From Candidatus Guanabacterium sedimentis (lineage in GTDB: Bacteria; Acidobacteriota; B3-B38; Guanabaribacteriales; B3-B38): a DNA stretch of 42,893 nucleotides. Positions 34,373-42,893 of this stretch are shown in pieces (the first letter of the stretch is position 1; each line of letters begins with the position of its first letter). A model generated the notes under the pieces. It did no database searches. It was not told the origin of the DNA and worked only from the letters and a program-made list of their open reading frames with translations. The translations under genes were made by a program, and so were the position numbers. Location of the stretch: the NCBI GenBank assembly GCA_902505605.1, contig CABWKN010000157.1:1-42893 (forward strand), in the 5' to 3' direction.

Positions 34373-35350
34373 CTACTCTGCAACCCTATGACAGGAAACC
34401 AAGTGCCCTGGCTCCACCTCCTTCCAGAGTGGTGGCTCGCAGAAGCATTTCTCCTCAGCCACAGAGCACCGCGAGCTAAACCGACAGCCCGATGGGGTGC
34501 TCAGCAAGCTGGGAGGCTCCCCTCGCAGTAAAGCCCTCTCCCCCCTAACACCAGGGTCAACATCCGGAACCGACGAAAACAGAGCCCTGGTGTAAGGGTG
34601 CAGGGGGTGTGACAGGATATCGGCGTTTTCTGCCAACTCTACCAGTCTCCCCCCATACATCACCGCAATTCTGTCACTGATATGCGCCAGGACCCTCAAA
34701 TCGTGGGAGATAAGTAGATAAGTAAGCCCCCTCCTCTCCTGAAGCTCCATAAGGAGATTGAGCACCTGCGCTTGCACCGAGACATCTAACGAAGAAACCG
34801 GCTCGTCAGCTACGATCAAGCTGGGAGCAGACGCCAGCGCCCGCGAGATACCAATCCGTTGTCGCTGACCCCCGCTAAACTGATGGGAGTATTGGTCCTT
34901 CGCCTTGGGTTCCAGACCTACCAGGGACATCAGCTCGGCAACCCTCTCCTCCCTCTCCTCCCCCCGGGCTAAATTATGAACCGCCATTGGCTCGGCAATA
35001 GCATCCCCCACCTTCATCCTGGGATTCAAAGAGGCGAAGGGGTCTTGAAATATCATCTGTATTTCCTTTCTAAGCTCCGATGGATACTCTTTGTCGGCTC
35101 CAACTACGCTTTTGCCACGAAAGTAAATCTCCCCTGCGGTGGGCACCTCCAGACCCACGATGCATCTTCCGGTGGTAGTCTTGCCGCACCCCGATTCTCC
35201 CGCAAGCCCGAAGGTCTCCCCTTTGAGGATGTGGAAACTTATATCATCCACTGCCCGGACATATTGCTCTTGCGATAAACGGAGACTTCCTTTGCTAACA
35301 AAATACTTCTTCAGACTGCTCACCGACAGCAATGCTTTTCTCTCAGTCAT
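34373..35350 (-). CDS. oppF: Oligopeptide/dipeptide ABC transporter ATPase, OppF/DppF type
   Basis: The 325-residue ATPase has Walker [17 protein letters not shown], signature [15 protein letters not shown], Walker [17 protein letters not shown] and the C-terminal oligopeptide-transporter extension with the four-cysteine iron-sulfur motif region ([19 protein letters not shown]). I start it at ATG 35350, behind AGGAG and overlapping the oppD stop by eight bases. A longer frame to 35392 would overlap oppD by 50 bases and adds 14 residues of no family character. Permease and binding-protein genes are missing here, so its partners are encoded elsewhere. Confidence 0.92.
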   Translation of the reverse strand: MTERKALLSVSSLKKYFVSKGSLRLSQEQYVRAVDDISFHILKGETFGLAGESGCGKTTTGRCIVGLEVPTAGEIYFRGKSVVGADKEYPSELRKEIQMIFQDPFASLNPRMKVGDAIAEPMAVHNLARGEEREERVAELMSLVGLEPKAKDQYSHQFSGGQRQRIGISRALASAPSLIVADEPVSSLDVSVQAQVLNLLMELQERRGLTYLLISHDLRVLAHISDRIAVMYGGRLVELAENADILSHPLHPYTRALFSSVPDVDPGVRGERALLRGEPPSLLSTPSGCRFSSRCSVAEEKCFCEPPLWKEVEPGHLVSCHRVAE

Positions 35351-36365
35351 AAGCTCCTGTTGACTCACCCACTGATACTGACTGGCTCCCATAGAGGAAA
35401 CAGCTCACCCACTGCTCCTCATTAACCCGGAATAGCGAGGGAACTTCCCGCTCGCACAGGGCAAACCGCTGAGGGCAGCGCGGGTGGAAGCTGCAGCCAG
35501 AGGGGAGATGCAACAAGTCGGGCACCATCCCCTCAATTCCTTTCAATCTTTTCTCGCCCATTATTCCCCTGGACGGAGAAAATCGAGGAACAGAGCTTAT
35601 CAGCCCCCGGGTATAAGGATGTCCGGGGGAATTGAAAAGCGAACTCACCGACGCCTCCTCGACCACTTTTCCCGCATACATCACCACCACCCTGTCAGCC
35701 ACCTCAGCCACTACTGCTAAGTCATGAGTAATAATAAGAAGGGCTATGCCCAATTCCCTTCTCAGCTCCGCCAGCAGGTTGAGAATCTGAGCCTGGATGG
35801 TCACATCAAGAGCAGTGGTTGGCTCGTCCGCAATGAGCAAGCGAGGGTAACAGCAGAGGGCAATGGCTATCATCACCCGTTGTCTCATCCCTCCGCTGAG
35901 CTGGTGAGGATAGAAGAAGACCACCTTCTCAGGGTCGCTTATGCCTACCAGCCGTAGCCAGCTGACGGCTTTCCCCTGAGCCTCCCTCCGACTCATCCCC
36001 TGATGGAAGGAGATAACCTCTGCTATCTGCTCGCCGACGGTATAGACAGGATTCAAGGAGGTCATCGGTTCCTGAAAGACCATTCCTATCTCCTTACCTC
36101 TCACCCTCTGCATCTCCTTCTCAGATAAGCTCACTAAATCCCTTCCCAGAAAACTGACCTCCCCGGCTATGATCTTGCCCGGAGCGGGCACCAATCTCAT
36201 GATGGAGAGAGCGGTGAGCGTTTTGCCGCAGCCCGACTCCCCCACCAATCCCAGGCTCTCCCCCTCTCTTATGGAAAAGCTCACTCCATCAACCGCTCGC
36301 ACCACACCCTGGCTAAGGTAAAAATAGGTCTTGAGGTTCTTGACCTGGAGCACCTCTGGCAACAT
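35343..36365 (-). CDS. oppD: Oligopeptide/dipeptide ABC transporter ATPase, OppD/DppD type
   Basis: The 340-residue ATPase has Walker [19 protein letters not shown]-loop [13 protein letters not shown], signature [15 protein letters not shown], Walker [17 protein letters not shown], and the C-terminal HPYTRGL and [15 protein letters not shown] segment that binds an iron-sulfur cluster in this family. It pairs with the overlapping oppF. Together they power uptake of peptides or a related solute through permeases not present in the window. Confidence 0.94.
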   Translation of the reverse strand: MLPEVLQVKNLKTYFYLSQGVVRAVDGVSFSIREGESLGLVGESGCGKTLTALSIMRLVPAPGKIIAGEVSFLGRDLVSLSEKEMQRVRGKEIGMVFQEPMTSLNPVYTVGEQIAEVISFHQGMSRREAQGKAVSWLRLVGISDPEKVVFFYPHQLSGGMRQRVMIAIALCCYPRLLIADEPTTALDVTIQAQILNLLAELRRELGIALLIITHDLAVVAEVADRVVVMYAGKVVEEASVSSLFNSPGHPYTRGLISSVPRFSPSRGIMGEKRLKGIEGMVPDLLHLPSGCSFHPRCPQRFALCEREVPSLFRVNEEQWVSCFLYGSQSVSVGESTGAYD

Positions 36366-36419
36366 CTCCTCTATTCCCCTATAGATGATGCGCTACTAAT
36401 ATAGCTTCTTTGTAAATCA

Positions 36420-38099
36420 TCATATTATAGCCGGCTCCTGATAGATACCAAAGACTTTTCTCAAACAATCGGAGATTTCACCAACCGTGGCGTAGGCTTC
36501 AACTGCCTGGAGAATAGGCGGAATAAGGTTCTGCTCACCCCTGGCTGCCCTCTCCACCTCATTTAGAGAACTGGCTACCAGATGGCTGTCACGCTCCTTT
36601 TTCAGTTTCCTGAGGCGCTTGATCTGCTCCTTCTCCACTGTAAGGTCAATTTTGAGAAGCTGAAAAGGAGCCTTCTCCTCGGTGCTGTATTTATTGACTC
36701 CCACCACGACCCGCCTGCCCTCCTCTATCTCTTTCTGGTAGCGATAGGCGCTCTCCTGGATCTCCCTCTGGAAGAATCCCGCCTCAATGGCCTTCAAAGA
36801 ACCCCCCATCTGGTCTATCCGCTCGATGTATTCCATCGCCTTACTCTCTATCTCGGAGGTAAGCCGCTCAATGAGAAAAGAGCCCCCAAGGGGGTCGGCT
36901 GTATCGGCTACTCCCGACTCGTGGGCTATCATCTGCTGGGTGCGCAGAGCAATCTGAACTGACTCGACCGAAGGGAGCGCCAGCGCCTCCTCACGCGAAT
37001 TGGTGTGCAGCGACTGGGTGCCGCCCAGAACAGCCGCTAGAGCTTGCAGGGTGACCCTGACGATGTTGTTATCGGGCTGTTGGGCGGTGAGGGTACAGCC
37101 GGCGGTCTGGGTATGAAACCGCAGCATCATGGAACGGGGGTCTTGGGCGTGGAACCTCTGCTTCATTATCCGCGCCCATAGCCTTCTTGCCGCTCGGAAT
37201 TTGGCTACCTCTTCCAGAAAATGGTTGTGGGAATTGAAGAAAAAGGATATCCGTGGGGCAAAGCTGTCTACCTGAAAGCCCCGCTTGATGGCGGCTTCCA
37301 CATAGGCGATGCCGTTGGCTAAGGTGAAGGCAACCTCCTGCACCGCGGTGGCTCCCGCCTCCCGGATATGATAGCCACTTACACTGATAAAATTCCACCG
37401 GGGAAGCCTCTCTATACAATAGGCGAAGATATCAATGGTCAGACGGAGCGAAGGGGTGGGAGGGAAGATATAGGTTCCCCGGGAGATATACTCTTTCAAT
37501 ATATCATTCTGGATAGTCCCCGAGAGCTTCTCCATGGGCACTCCCTGCTTTCTGGCCACTGCCAGATACATGGCTAATATTATGGCGGCAGTAGAGTTTA
37601 TGGTCATGGAGGTGCTCACCCTGTCCAGAGGTATCTGCTGAAAAAGGAGCTCCATATCCTTGAGGGAGTCTATGGCTACCCCTACCTTTCCCACCTCGCC
37701 ACGAGCTAAGGGGTTGTCGGAGTCATAGCCTAACTGGGTGCAAAGGTCAAAGGCGACGCTCAGACCGGTCTGCCCCTGGGAGAGGAGGTATCGGTACCTG
37801 CGGTTAGACTCCGCGGCAGTGGCGTAACCGGCATACTGCCTCATAGTCCACAGGCGGCTGCGATACATTGTGGGATGTACACCACGAGTAAAGGGATAGG
37901 AGCCGGGAAAGCCTACATCCGCGAGATAGTTTATTCCCTTGATATCCTCCGGGGTAAACACACCTTTAAGCTCAATCTCAGAGGGGGTCTCAAATCTCTC
38001 CCTGCGCGGCGGAAACCTGGAATGCGAGTCCGCCAGCTCCTCCTTCTCCCATTGCTCCTTTGCCTTGGATATCTTATCCATCTTTTTATTATCAAACAT
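36420..38099 (-). CDS. Methylmalonyl-CoA mutase, large catalytic chain
   Basis: The 559-residue chain is the acyl-CoA-binding TIM-barrel part of a B12-dependent mutase. Family stretches are [56 protein letters not shown] and [18 protein letters not shown]. The [15 protein letters not shown] stretch matches methylmalonyl-CoA mutases rather than isobutyryl-CoA mutases by motif. The B12-binding domain is not fused, as in archaeal-type two-subunit enzymes, and its gene is not in the window. I start at ATG 38099 behind GGGGGGA; a frame to 38150 would begin upstream of the likely transcription start. It interconverts succinyl-CoA and methylmalonyl-CoA. Confidence 0.92.
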   Translation of the reverse strand: MFDNKKMDKISKAKEQWEKEELADSHSRFPPRRERFETPSEIELKGVFTPEDIKGINYLADVGFPGSYPFTRGVHPTMYRSRLWTMRQYAGYATAAESNRRYRYLLSQGQTGLSVAFDLCTQLGYDSDNPLARGEVGKVGVAIDSLKDMELLFQQIPLDRVSTSMTINSTAAIILAMYLAVARKQGVPMEKLSGTIQNDILKEYISRGTYIFPPTPSLRLTIDIFAYCIERLPRWNFISVSGYHIREAGATAVQEVAFTLANGIAYVEAAIKRGFQVDSFAPRISFFFNSHNHFLEEVAKFRAARRLWARIMKQRFHAQDPRSMMLRFHTQTAGCTLTAQQPDNNIVRVTLQALAAVLGGTQSLHTNSREEALALPSVESVQIALRTQQMIAHESGVADTADPLGGSFLIERLTSEIESKAMEYIERIDQMGGSLKAIEAGFFQREIQESAYRYQKEIEEGRRVVVGVNKYSTEEKAPFQLLKIDLTVEKEQIKRLRKLKKERDSHLVASSLNEVERAARGEQNLIPPILQAVEAYATVGEISDCLRKVFGIYQEPAII

Positions 38100-38153
38100 A
38101 ACATCCCCCCAAGGAAAAATATATGCTATTAGGGCGTATTGATAAATCACCCC

Positions 38154-38159
38154 ATTATA
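38154..38159 (-). promoter_or_regulatory. Candidate -10 box for the mutase gene
   Basis: The minus strand reads TATAAT at 38159-38154. No good -35 lies 16-18 bases upstream. A start of transcription near 38147 supports translation starting at 38099. Confidence 0.4.
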
Positions 38160-38196
38160 TCATATAGATAAGGTGAGTGTGTGAGAAGATTTGCGC

Positions 38197-38225
38197 TTGA
38201 ATGTTATCCGATTATATGCTATTAT
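38197..38225 (+). promoter_or_regulatory. Promoter of the deoxynucleoside kinase gene
   Basis: TTGAAT (38197-38202) and TATTAT (38220-38225) are separated by 17 bases, about 70 bases before the ATG at 38296. It diverges from the mutase promoter. Confidence 0.55.
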
Positions 38226-38295
38226 TTTAAGTTAAAAAGAATGGGATAAAAAGCTAAACAAGAACCAGATATTTAGAAAGACTCAGTTTAATATC

Positions 38296-38931
38296 ATGAG
38301 GTTTCGCTATATAGCCGTGGAAGGTGCCATAGGGGTGGGCAAGAGTAGCTTGGTGGATCTTATGGGAACCAAATTAGACGCCATAAAAATATTTGAAGAT
38401 ACTAATAACCCCTTTTTAAGCGACTTCTACAAGGATAGAGAAGGAGCTGCCTTCCAGACGCAGCTATTTTTCCTCCTCAACCGTTATCGACAACAGCAGC
38501 AGCTAATTCAGCAAAACCTCTTCCGCCAGCTTGCTATTTGCGATTATCTCTTCGCCAAGGACAAGATCTTCGCCTACCTCAATTTAAGCGACAGCGAGCT
38601 GATGATATACGAAAAGCTGTATTCCATTCTACAGGAGAATGTCCCTAAGCCCGACCTGGTAATCTATCTGCAGGCGACCACCGAAGTCCTCAAAAAGCGG
38701 ATTGCCAAAAGGGGGAGAAGCCTGGAGCGGGACATCTCCGAAGATTATCTGGAAGAGGTCAACCGGGCGTTTAACTATTTTTTCTTCAACTACAATGAAC
38801 GACCGCTTCTGGTAGTGAATACCTCGGCCATAAACTTTGTGGAAAAAGAGGAGGTTTTAAACGACCTCATCGAACAAATAAAAAAAATGGGGAAAGGTAC
38901 TCAATTCTATGTACCGCTTGGATCTCGGTAG
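38296..38931 (+). CDS. Deoxynucleoside kinase
   Basis: The 211-residue P-loop kinase has the deoxynucleoside kinase signature: Walker A VEGAIGVGKSSL (about 8-19), substrate region NPFLSDFYKD, the ICDYLFAKDK DR/Y-type motif near 81-90, PDLVIYLQAT, and a lid with RGRSLERDI. It phosphorylates deoxynucleosides in salvage; dG/dA or dC/T specificity is not decidable here. Its position just before panB is common in several phyla (usually folK-dnk-panB-panC-panD). A strong terminator follows, so the pan genes have their own transcript or depend on readthrough. Confidence 0.88.
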   Translation: MRFRYIAVEGAIGVGKSSLVDLMGTKLDAIKIFEDTNNPFLSDFYKDREGAAFQTQLFFLLNRYRQQQQLIQQNLFRQLAICDYLFAKDKIFAYLNLSDSELMIYEKLYSILQENVPKPDLVIYLQATTEVLKKRIAKRGRSLERDISEDYLEEVNRAFNYFFFNYNERPLLVVNTSAINFVEKEEVLNDLIEQIKKMGKGTQFYVPLGSR

Positions 38932-38986
38932 AGACCGGGACGGGAAAATATCTTTGACTACCAAAATTTGTAAGATAAACCAAGAG

Positions 38987-39013
38987 AACCTTCTCTATGG
39001 AGAAGGTTTTTTT
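38987..39013 (+). terminator. Rho-independent terminator after the deoxynucleoside kinase gene
   Basis: AACCTTCTC (38987-38995) pairs perfectly with GAGAAGGTT (39000-39008) around the loop TATG, with T-run 39007-39013. It lies 42 bases before panB. Confidence 0.9.
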
Positions 39014-39054
39014 ATTTTCCCCCAACCATCAGGTGGGGAGAAAGGAACGATAAT

Positions 39055-39936
39055 ATGAGAGGGGGATTGAGCAGCTCAGAGAAGATAACCATTCCTAAGA
39101 TAGCGGAGAAGAAAAGGAAGAGTGAGAAAATCACCATGCTCACCGCCTATGACTACCCCATGGCCAGGATAATAGACCAGGCGGGAGCAGATATCATCCT
39201 TATTGGAGATAGCCTGGCGAATGTGATGCTGGGCTATCCCAATACTCTACCGGTCACCATGGAAGAGATGCTTCACCACACCAAGGCGGTTGCCCGCGGC
39301 TGCCAGCGGGCTCTGCTGGTGGCTGATATGCCCTATCTATCCTACCATATAGATATCAAGGAGACCATCAGGAATGCCGGGCGCTTCATAAAAGAAGGCG
39401 GAGCAGAGGCGGTGAAGGTTGAGGGGGGAAAGAAGAGAGCCGAGGTCATCTCCCGCATCCTCGACCTGGAGATTCCGGTTATGGGTCATATAGGTCTCAC
39501 CCCGCAATCAATCCACCAGATGGGCGGGTACCGACTTCAGGGGAGCACCCTGGACCAATCCCTCACCCTGGTGGAGGAAGCCCGGCTATTAGAGAAAACC
39601 GGCGTTTTCTCCATAGTTCTGGAAAAGATACCCGAGGAATTAGCTCAGATAATAACCCAGGAGGTTAGTATTCCCACCATCGGCATCGGAGCGGGGAGGT
39701 TCTGCGATGGGCAGGTGCTGGTGGTTCATGATATGCTGGGCTTTTTTGAGGAGTTTCAACCGAAGTTCGTCCGCCGCTATGCCAATCTCCAGCAGGAGAT
39801 AGGTAACGCTATCAGACAGTTCTTCTCTGATATCCGGGAGGGAAAGTACCCCTCGGAGAAGGAGTCCTACCACCTTCCCCCTGAGATAGCCTCCGCCCTT
39901 AAGGATAAAGTAACAAAAGACAATGGAGATAATTGA
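39055..39936 (+). CDS. panB: 3-methyl-2-oxobutanoate hydroxymethyltransferase
   Basis: The 293-residue enzyme makes ketopantoate from 2-oxoisovalerate and 5,10-methylene-THF, the first step to pantothenate and CoA. Characteristic parts are MLTAYDYPMARIIDQAGAD, LIGDSLANVMLGYPNTLPVT, the metal- and substrate-binding VADMPYLSY, EGG near 122, and GHIGLTPQSIHQMGGYR, then PTIGIGAGRFCDGQVLV. The length is slightly above usual because of a short N-terminal extension rich in Lys. The gene overlaps panC by 14 bases. Confidence 0.96.
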   Translation: MRGGLSSSEKITIPKIAEKKRKSEKITMLTAYDYPMARIIDQAGADIILIGDSLANVMLGYPNTLPVTMEEMLHHTKAVARGCQRALLVADMPYLSYHIDIKETIRNAGRFIKEGGAEAVKVEGGKKRAEVISRILDLEIPVMGHIGLTPQSIHQMGGYRLQGSTLDQSLTLVEEARLLEKTGVFSIVLEKIPEELAQIITQEVSIPTIGIGAGRFCDGQVLVVHDMLGFFEEFQPKFVRRYANLQQEIGNAIRQFFSDIREGKYPSEKESYHLPPEIASALKDKVTKDNGDN

Positions 39937-40777
39937 GACGGTCTCCGGAATGAAAAGGGTCTGCCGGGAGGAAGCCAGGGCGGGCAAGACTATCGGTTTG
40001 GTCCCTACCATGGGATACTGGCACGAGGGTCATCTGAGCCTGATCCGGGCTGCCCGCAAGAGATGTCAGGTAGTAGTGGTGAGTGTCTTTGTTAACCCGC
40101 TGCAATTCGGTCCGCAAGAAGACTACCAGCAATACCCCCGCGACTTCTCCCGGGATATCCGCCTGGCGAAATCCGAGGGGGTGGACTACATCTTCCATCC
40201 CTCGGCGGAGGAGCTGTACCCCCAGAGCTTTAAAACCGAAGTTGAAGTGAGGGAACTAAGCAATACGCTGTGCGGCAAGAGCCGCCCGGGTCATTTCAAA
40301 GGGGTAGCCACTGTGGTGCTTAAGCTGTTTAACATTGTGAGACCTGATGCAGCCTTCTTTGGGCAAAAGGATGCCCAGCAGGCTCTCATCATAAAGCGTG
40401 TGATTGACGACTTGGACCTCGATGTGGAGCTGGTAATATTGCCCATCATTCGAGAGGAGGATGGGCTAGCTATGAGCTCTCGCAACCTCTATCTCAATCC
40501 CCAGGAGAGGAGCGCAGCTGCCATCCTTTATAAATCACTGCAAAAAGCCAGAGAGCTGGTGCGTGGAGGGGAGCGGAGAGCCCCGGTAATAATCAGCCGC
40601 ATGAAGCAGATGATAGAGCAGGAACCCTTAGCCCGAATAGACTACATCTCTCTCACCGATGCCGATAATCTTTGGGAAGTGGACAGCATTGAGGGAAAGG
40701 TGCTCATCGCCCTGGCGGTCTTCATCGGCAAGACTCGCCTCATCGACAACCTGCTGTTAGATGTATCGGGAGCCTGA
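39923..40777 (+). CDS. panC: Pantothenate synthetase
   Basis: The 284-residue enzyme condenses pantoate and beta-alanine with ATP. It has the nucleotidyltransferase motif [17 protein letters not shown] with Hx[37 protein letters not shown] and the KMSKS-like MSSRNLYL loop. The length is standard. It is translationally coupled to panB upstream and has one base between its stop and the panD ATG. Confidence 0.96.
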   Translation: MEIIETVSGMKRVCREEARAGKTIGLVPTMGYWHEGHLSLIRAARKRCQVVVVSVFVNPLQFGPQEDYQQYPRDFSRDIRLAKSEGVDYIFHPSAEELYPQSFKTEVEVRELSNTLCGKSRPGHFKGVATVVLKLFNIVRPDAAFFGQKDAQQALIIKRVIDDLDLDVELVILPIIREEDGLAMSSRNLYLNPQERSAAAILYKSLQKARELVRGGERRAPVIISRMKQMIEQEPLARIDYISLTDADNLWEVDSIEGKVLIALAVFIGKTRLIDNLLLDVSGA

Positions 40778-40778
40778 T

Positions 40779-41138
40779 ATGCAAAGAGTCTTTTTAAAGG
40801 GGAAAATCCATCAAGCCACGGTAACGGAGAGTAACCTCCACTATGAGGGGAGTCTCACCGTTGACAGAGGGCTTATGGAGGCGGCGGGGATGCTCCCCTA
40901 TGAGAAAGTAGAGGTGTACAATATCACCAACGGAAACCGATTCAGCACCTATCTGATAGAAGGAGAGCGGGGTTCGGGAATTATCGCCGTCAACGGAGCG
41001 GCTGCCCGCCTTGCCCAACCAGGAGACTTGATAATTGTCACTTCCTATGCTATGATGGATGACCATGAACTGCCGGAGCATAAGCCAAAGATTGTGCTCA
41101 TCAATAGCCACAATAAGGTCAAAAGGGTAGTCTCATAG
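40779..41138 (+). CDS. panD: Aspartate 1-decarboxylase precursor
   Basis: The 119-residue proenzyme makes beta-alanine for pantothenate. Self-cleavage occurs between Gly24 and Ser25 in HYEGSLTVD to form the pyruvoyl cofactor. The catalytic [20 protein letters not shown] and [16 protein letters not shown] segments are present. I choose ATG 40779 with GGGAG upstream; an ATG at 40761 would overlap panC and put six odd residues before the conserved [11 protein letters not shown] start. Confidence 0.96.
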   Translation: MQRVFLKGKIHQATVTESNLHYEGSLTVDRGLMEAAGMLPYEKVEVYNITNGNRFSTYLIEGERGSGIIAVNGAAARLAQPGDLIIVTSYAMMDDHELPEHKPKIVLINSHNKVKRVVS

Positions 41139-41233
41139 AGGGGGATGTTCTTAAGCAATCCTTTCTGGTGAATACAATTAGCTTAAGGGACAATTCCATT
41201 AACTGCCCCTATTGAAGAGGAGGAAGGCCTATT

Positions 41234-42157
41234 ATGGAGAAGACAGACCAGGAGCTGATTGAGAAGATTGAAGAACTCCGCTATGAGCTAAAGGCCATAA
41301 TCTTAGCTCATAACTATCAGAGAGAAGAAATCCAGGATATTGCCGATATTCTGGGTGATTCCCTGGGCCTGAGCCAGGATGCAGCCAGAGCCGACGCCGG
41401 GGTGATTATCTTCTGCGGGGTACACTTTATGGCTGAAAGTGCTGCGATACTATCCCCGGAGAAGACGGTCATTCTCCCCTGTCCTGATGCCGGCTGTCCT
41501 CTGGCTGATATGGTAACCCCCGAAGCTCTGAGGCAGAAAAAAGCCGAGCACCCCGAAGCCACGGTGGTCTGCTATGTTAACTCCTCCGCCGAGACCAAGG
41601 CTGAGAGCGATATCTGCTGCACCTCAGCTAATGCGGTGCGGGTGGTCAACTCGGTACAGGAGGATACGGTGCTCTTTATACCGGATAAAAACCTGGGGCA
41701 CTTTGCTTCTCAGCACACCAATAAGAAGGTTATCCTATGGGAGGGCTACTGTCCCATCCACCACTGGGTCACCCCGGAGGAGGTCATCAAAGCTCGCCAG
41801 GCTCACCCCCGGGCTGCCGTAGTGGTGCATCCCGAGTGTCAGCCCGAGGTCATCAAATTAGCCGACCATGTCTGCAGCACCTCGGGAATGATAAGCTACG
41901 CCAAAAAGGTGAATACCGATGAGCTTATCATAGGAACAGAAATAGGAATGCTCCATCGCCTTAGGAAAGAAGTTCCTGAGAAGAGGTTTTATATAGCCAG
42001 TCCACGACTAATATGTCCTAATATGAAAAAGACTTCCCTCACCTCAGTGCTCACCGCCCTGGAGAACCTGAGCCTGGTTATCAAGGTGACCGAGCCCATC
42101 CGTCAACGAGCTAAACTCGCTCTTGACCGAATGCTCGCCATACCCCGCGACCGATAG
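41234..42157 (+). CDS. nadA: Quinolinate synthase
   Basis: The 307-residue enzyme condenses iminoaspartate and dihydroxyacetone phosphate to quinolinate for NAD synthesis. The three cluster ligands are probably C88 (AGCPLAD), C173 (GYCPIHH) and C261 (ICPNMKKTS). [21 protein letters not shown] and [12 protein letters not shown] are also typical. It is the oxygen-sensitive short form without extra regulatory cysteines at the C-terminus. The ribosome site GAGGAGGAAGG lies upstream. NadB and NadC are not in the window. Its stop lies one base from the convergent neighbour. Confidence 0.96.
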   Translation: MEKTDQELIEKIEELRYELKAIILAHNYQREEIQDIADILGDSLGLSQDAARADAGVIIFCGVHFMAESAAILSPEKTVILPCPDAGCPLADMVTPEALRQKKAEHPEATVVCYVNSSAETKAESDICCTSANAVRVVNSVQEDTVLFIPDKNLGHFASQHTNKKVILWEGYCPIHHWVTPEEVIKARQAHPRAAVVVHPECQPEVIKLADHVCSTSGMISYAKKVNTDELIIGTEIGMLHRLRKEVPEKRFYIASPRLICPNMKKTSLTSVLTALENLSLVIKVTEPIRQRAKLALDRMLAIPRDR

Positions 42158-42158
42158 G

Positions 42159-42821
42159 TCAATTCCTCTCATTTATTATTAACTGGCTATCCCTGACTTC
42201 TACTCTAATAAAGCCCTCTGGCAGGAGAAATCCCTTATCCAGAAACTCGGTATCCGCCTGGCTCCCTTTGGAGAGTATCATTCTGCGTATCAAGCTCACA
42301 GGTATGGGAAGGAAACCGAGCCGCAGCCGCTCAATGTCGACCCATCCTATTCCCTCCTCTCCCCAGAACCTCCCCTTCACGGACAGGGTAACATACCCCT
42401 GGAGGACTCTGGCGGCATCCTCGGAGAGTTGTTCTCCCAGGGTTTCTCGGAACTCATTGAGGTCTAATACCAATTTGAGGAGCACCCGGTCTCCTCTCAG
42501 GCTCACCCGCCACGATTTAATCTCCGCAGGTATCTGGTCACCGAAGTTCTGCTGAATGTAAAGGTTAAGCTCTTCCTCAGTGAGAACCAGGCTCTGGTAA
42601 CCCTCTGCTGCTCCCTGATGAGCTTCGCTCAATTTTTCTTCCAGGGTAAGGGAGACATTGGCAGGGGGAGACTCTATCTGCGGATGGGAGGAGCGTGCAA
42701 TCAACCTTAGGAGAAGTCCATAACCTGCGGCGGGGGATAAATAGAATAATCCCACGAAACCTCCGATAACCACTATCAGAGCAATTAGCAGACTCAGCAG
42801 AATCTTTCTCTTCTTTCCCAT
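42159..42821 (-). CDS. Membrane-anchored extracytoplasmic protein, YpmS-like
   Basis: The 220-residue protein has a basic start and one hydrophobic helix (about 6-29, ILLSLLIALIVVIGGFVGLF), then an extracytoplasmic domain. The VLTEEELNLYIQQNF segment, followed by beta strands (SWRVSLRGDRVLLKLVLDL) and a late GFIRVEVRDSQLII, resembles the YpmS/DUF2140 type of lipid-binding-like domain. I am not certain of the family. It lies downstream of another minus-strand gene, separated by only four bases. Confidence 0.7.
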   Translation of the reverse strand: MGKKRKILLSLLIALIVVIGGFVGLFYLSPAAGYGLLLRLIARSSHPQIESPPANVSLTLEEKLSEAHQGAAEGYQSLVLTEEELNLYIQQNFGDQIPAEIKSWRVSLRGDRVLLKLVLDLNEFRETLGEQLSEDAARVLQGYVTLSVKGRFWGEEGIGWVDIERLRLGFLPIPVSLIRRMILSKGSQADTEFLDKGFLLPEGFIRVEVRDSQLIINERN

Positions 42822-42825
42822 TTAC

Positions 42826-42893
42826 TTAATCCTTCAATGAGGAACTCTCCGCGATCAATACCACCCTTTCCCCTGGGCTCTCAACCTCAGTCG
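42826..42893 (-). CDS. 3' end of an unidentified gene
   Basis: The minus strand is open from the right edge to TAA at 42826-42828, giving a C-terminus TEVESPGERVVLIAESSSLKD. It lies four bases upstream of the membrane-anchored gene, in the same direction, so the two are probably one operon. Too little is present to name it. Confidence 0.5.
   Translation of the reverse strand, partial: TEVESPGERVVLIAESSSLKD

Noticed and set aside
35351-35392. N-terminal extension of oppF
   Set aside because: It would overlap oppD by 50 bases; ATG 35350 has a good ribosome site and fits the family start.
38100-38150. N-terminal extension of the mutase
   Set aside because: It would start upstream of the likely transcription start; ATG 38099 has a clear ribosome site.

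Overview
This 42.9 kb window comes from a diderm, anaerobic bacterium of roughly 50% GC whose intergenic DNA is AT-rich. The evidence is a TonB-ExbB-ExbD system, a MacAB-type exporter, oxygen-sensitive flavin/iron-sulfur electron-bifurcation genes, a Wood-Ljungdahl-type MetV/MetF pair, a probable selenoprotein, a B12-dependent mutase subunit and an ATP synthase c subunit with Na+-type ligands. Promoters look sigma70-like: several TTGACA-N17-TATAAT matches are visible. I do not assign a phylum; an uncultured acetogen-like lineage fits. I found no rRNA, tRNA or CRISPR array.

Layout. 1-900: an edge remnant, then a small heat-shock gene with its own promoter and terminator. 1137-14405 (+): one tightly packed 13 kb operon of eleven genes, hdrA-like, hdrA, lpd, gcvH, mvhD, a 1475-residue HdrA-NfnB/GltD-HdrA fusion, a second mvhD with an in-frame TGA (probable selenocysteine), metV, metF, hdrC and hdrB. 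14782-18075: a secreted Tricorn-like protease. 18405-20163: the ATP synthase Fo half-operon atpZ-atpI-atpB-atpE, without the F1 genes. 20339-25542: a coiled-coil protein and four overlapping glycosyltransferase genes forming two paralogous pairs in A-B-B'-A' order. 25548-29911 (-): deoC, a TPR protein, tonB, two exbD and exbB. 30329-36365 (-): MacB-type permease and ATPase, a MacA-type adaptor, a Yip1-family membrane protein, and OppF/OppD ATPases without permeases. 36420-38099 (-): the catalytic chain of a methylmalonyl-CoA mutase. 38296-42157 (+): deoxynucleoside kinase, panB, panC, panD and nadA. 42159-42893 (-): a membrane-anchored protein and the 3' end of another gene.

The 13 kb operon is the main item. 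It contains every part of a HdrABC-MvhD flavin-based electron-bifurcating machine joined to MetVF (methylene-tetrahydrofolate reductase), as in the metVF-hdrABC-mvhD locus of Moorella. It differs in three ways: an NAD(P)H-oxidoreductase module lies inside HdrA; dihydrolipoamide dehydrogenase and a lipoyl H protein lie in the middle of the operon; and the HdrA and MvhD parts are duplicated, once as separate genes and once as a fusion plus a putative selenoprotein. Glycine cleavage yields methylene-THF and, through H protein and Lpd, NADH. Both are plausible inputs of this complex. That coupling is inference.
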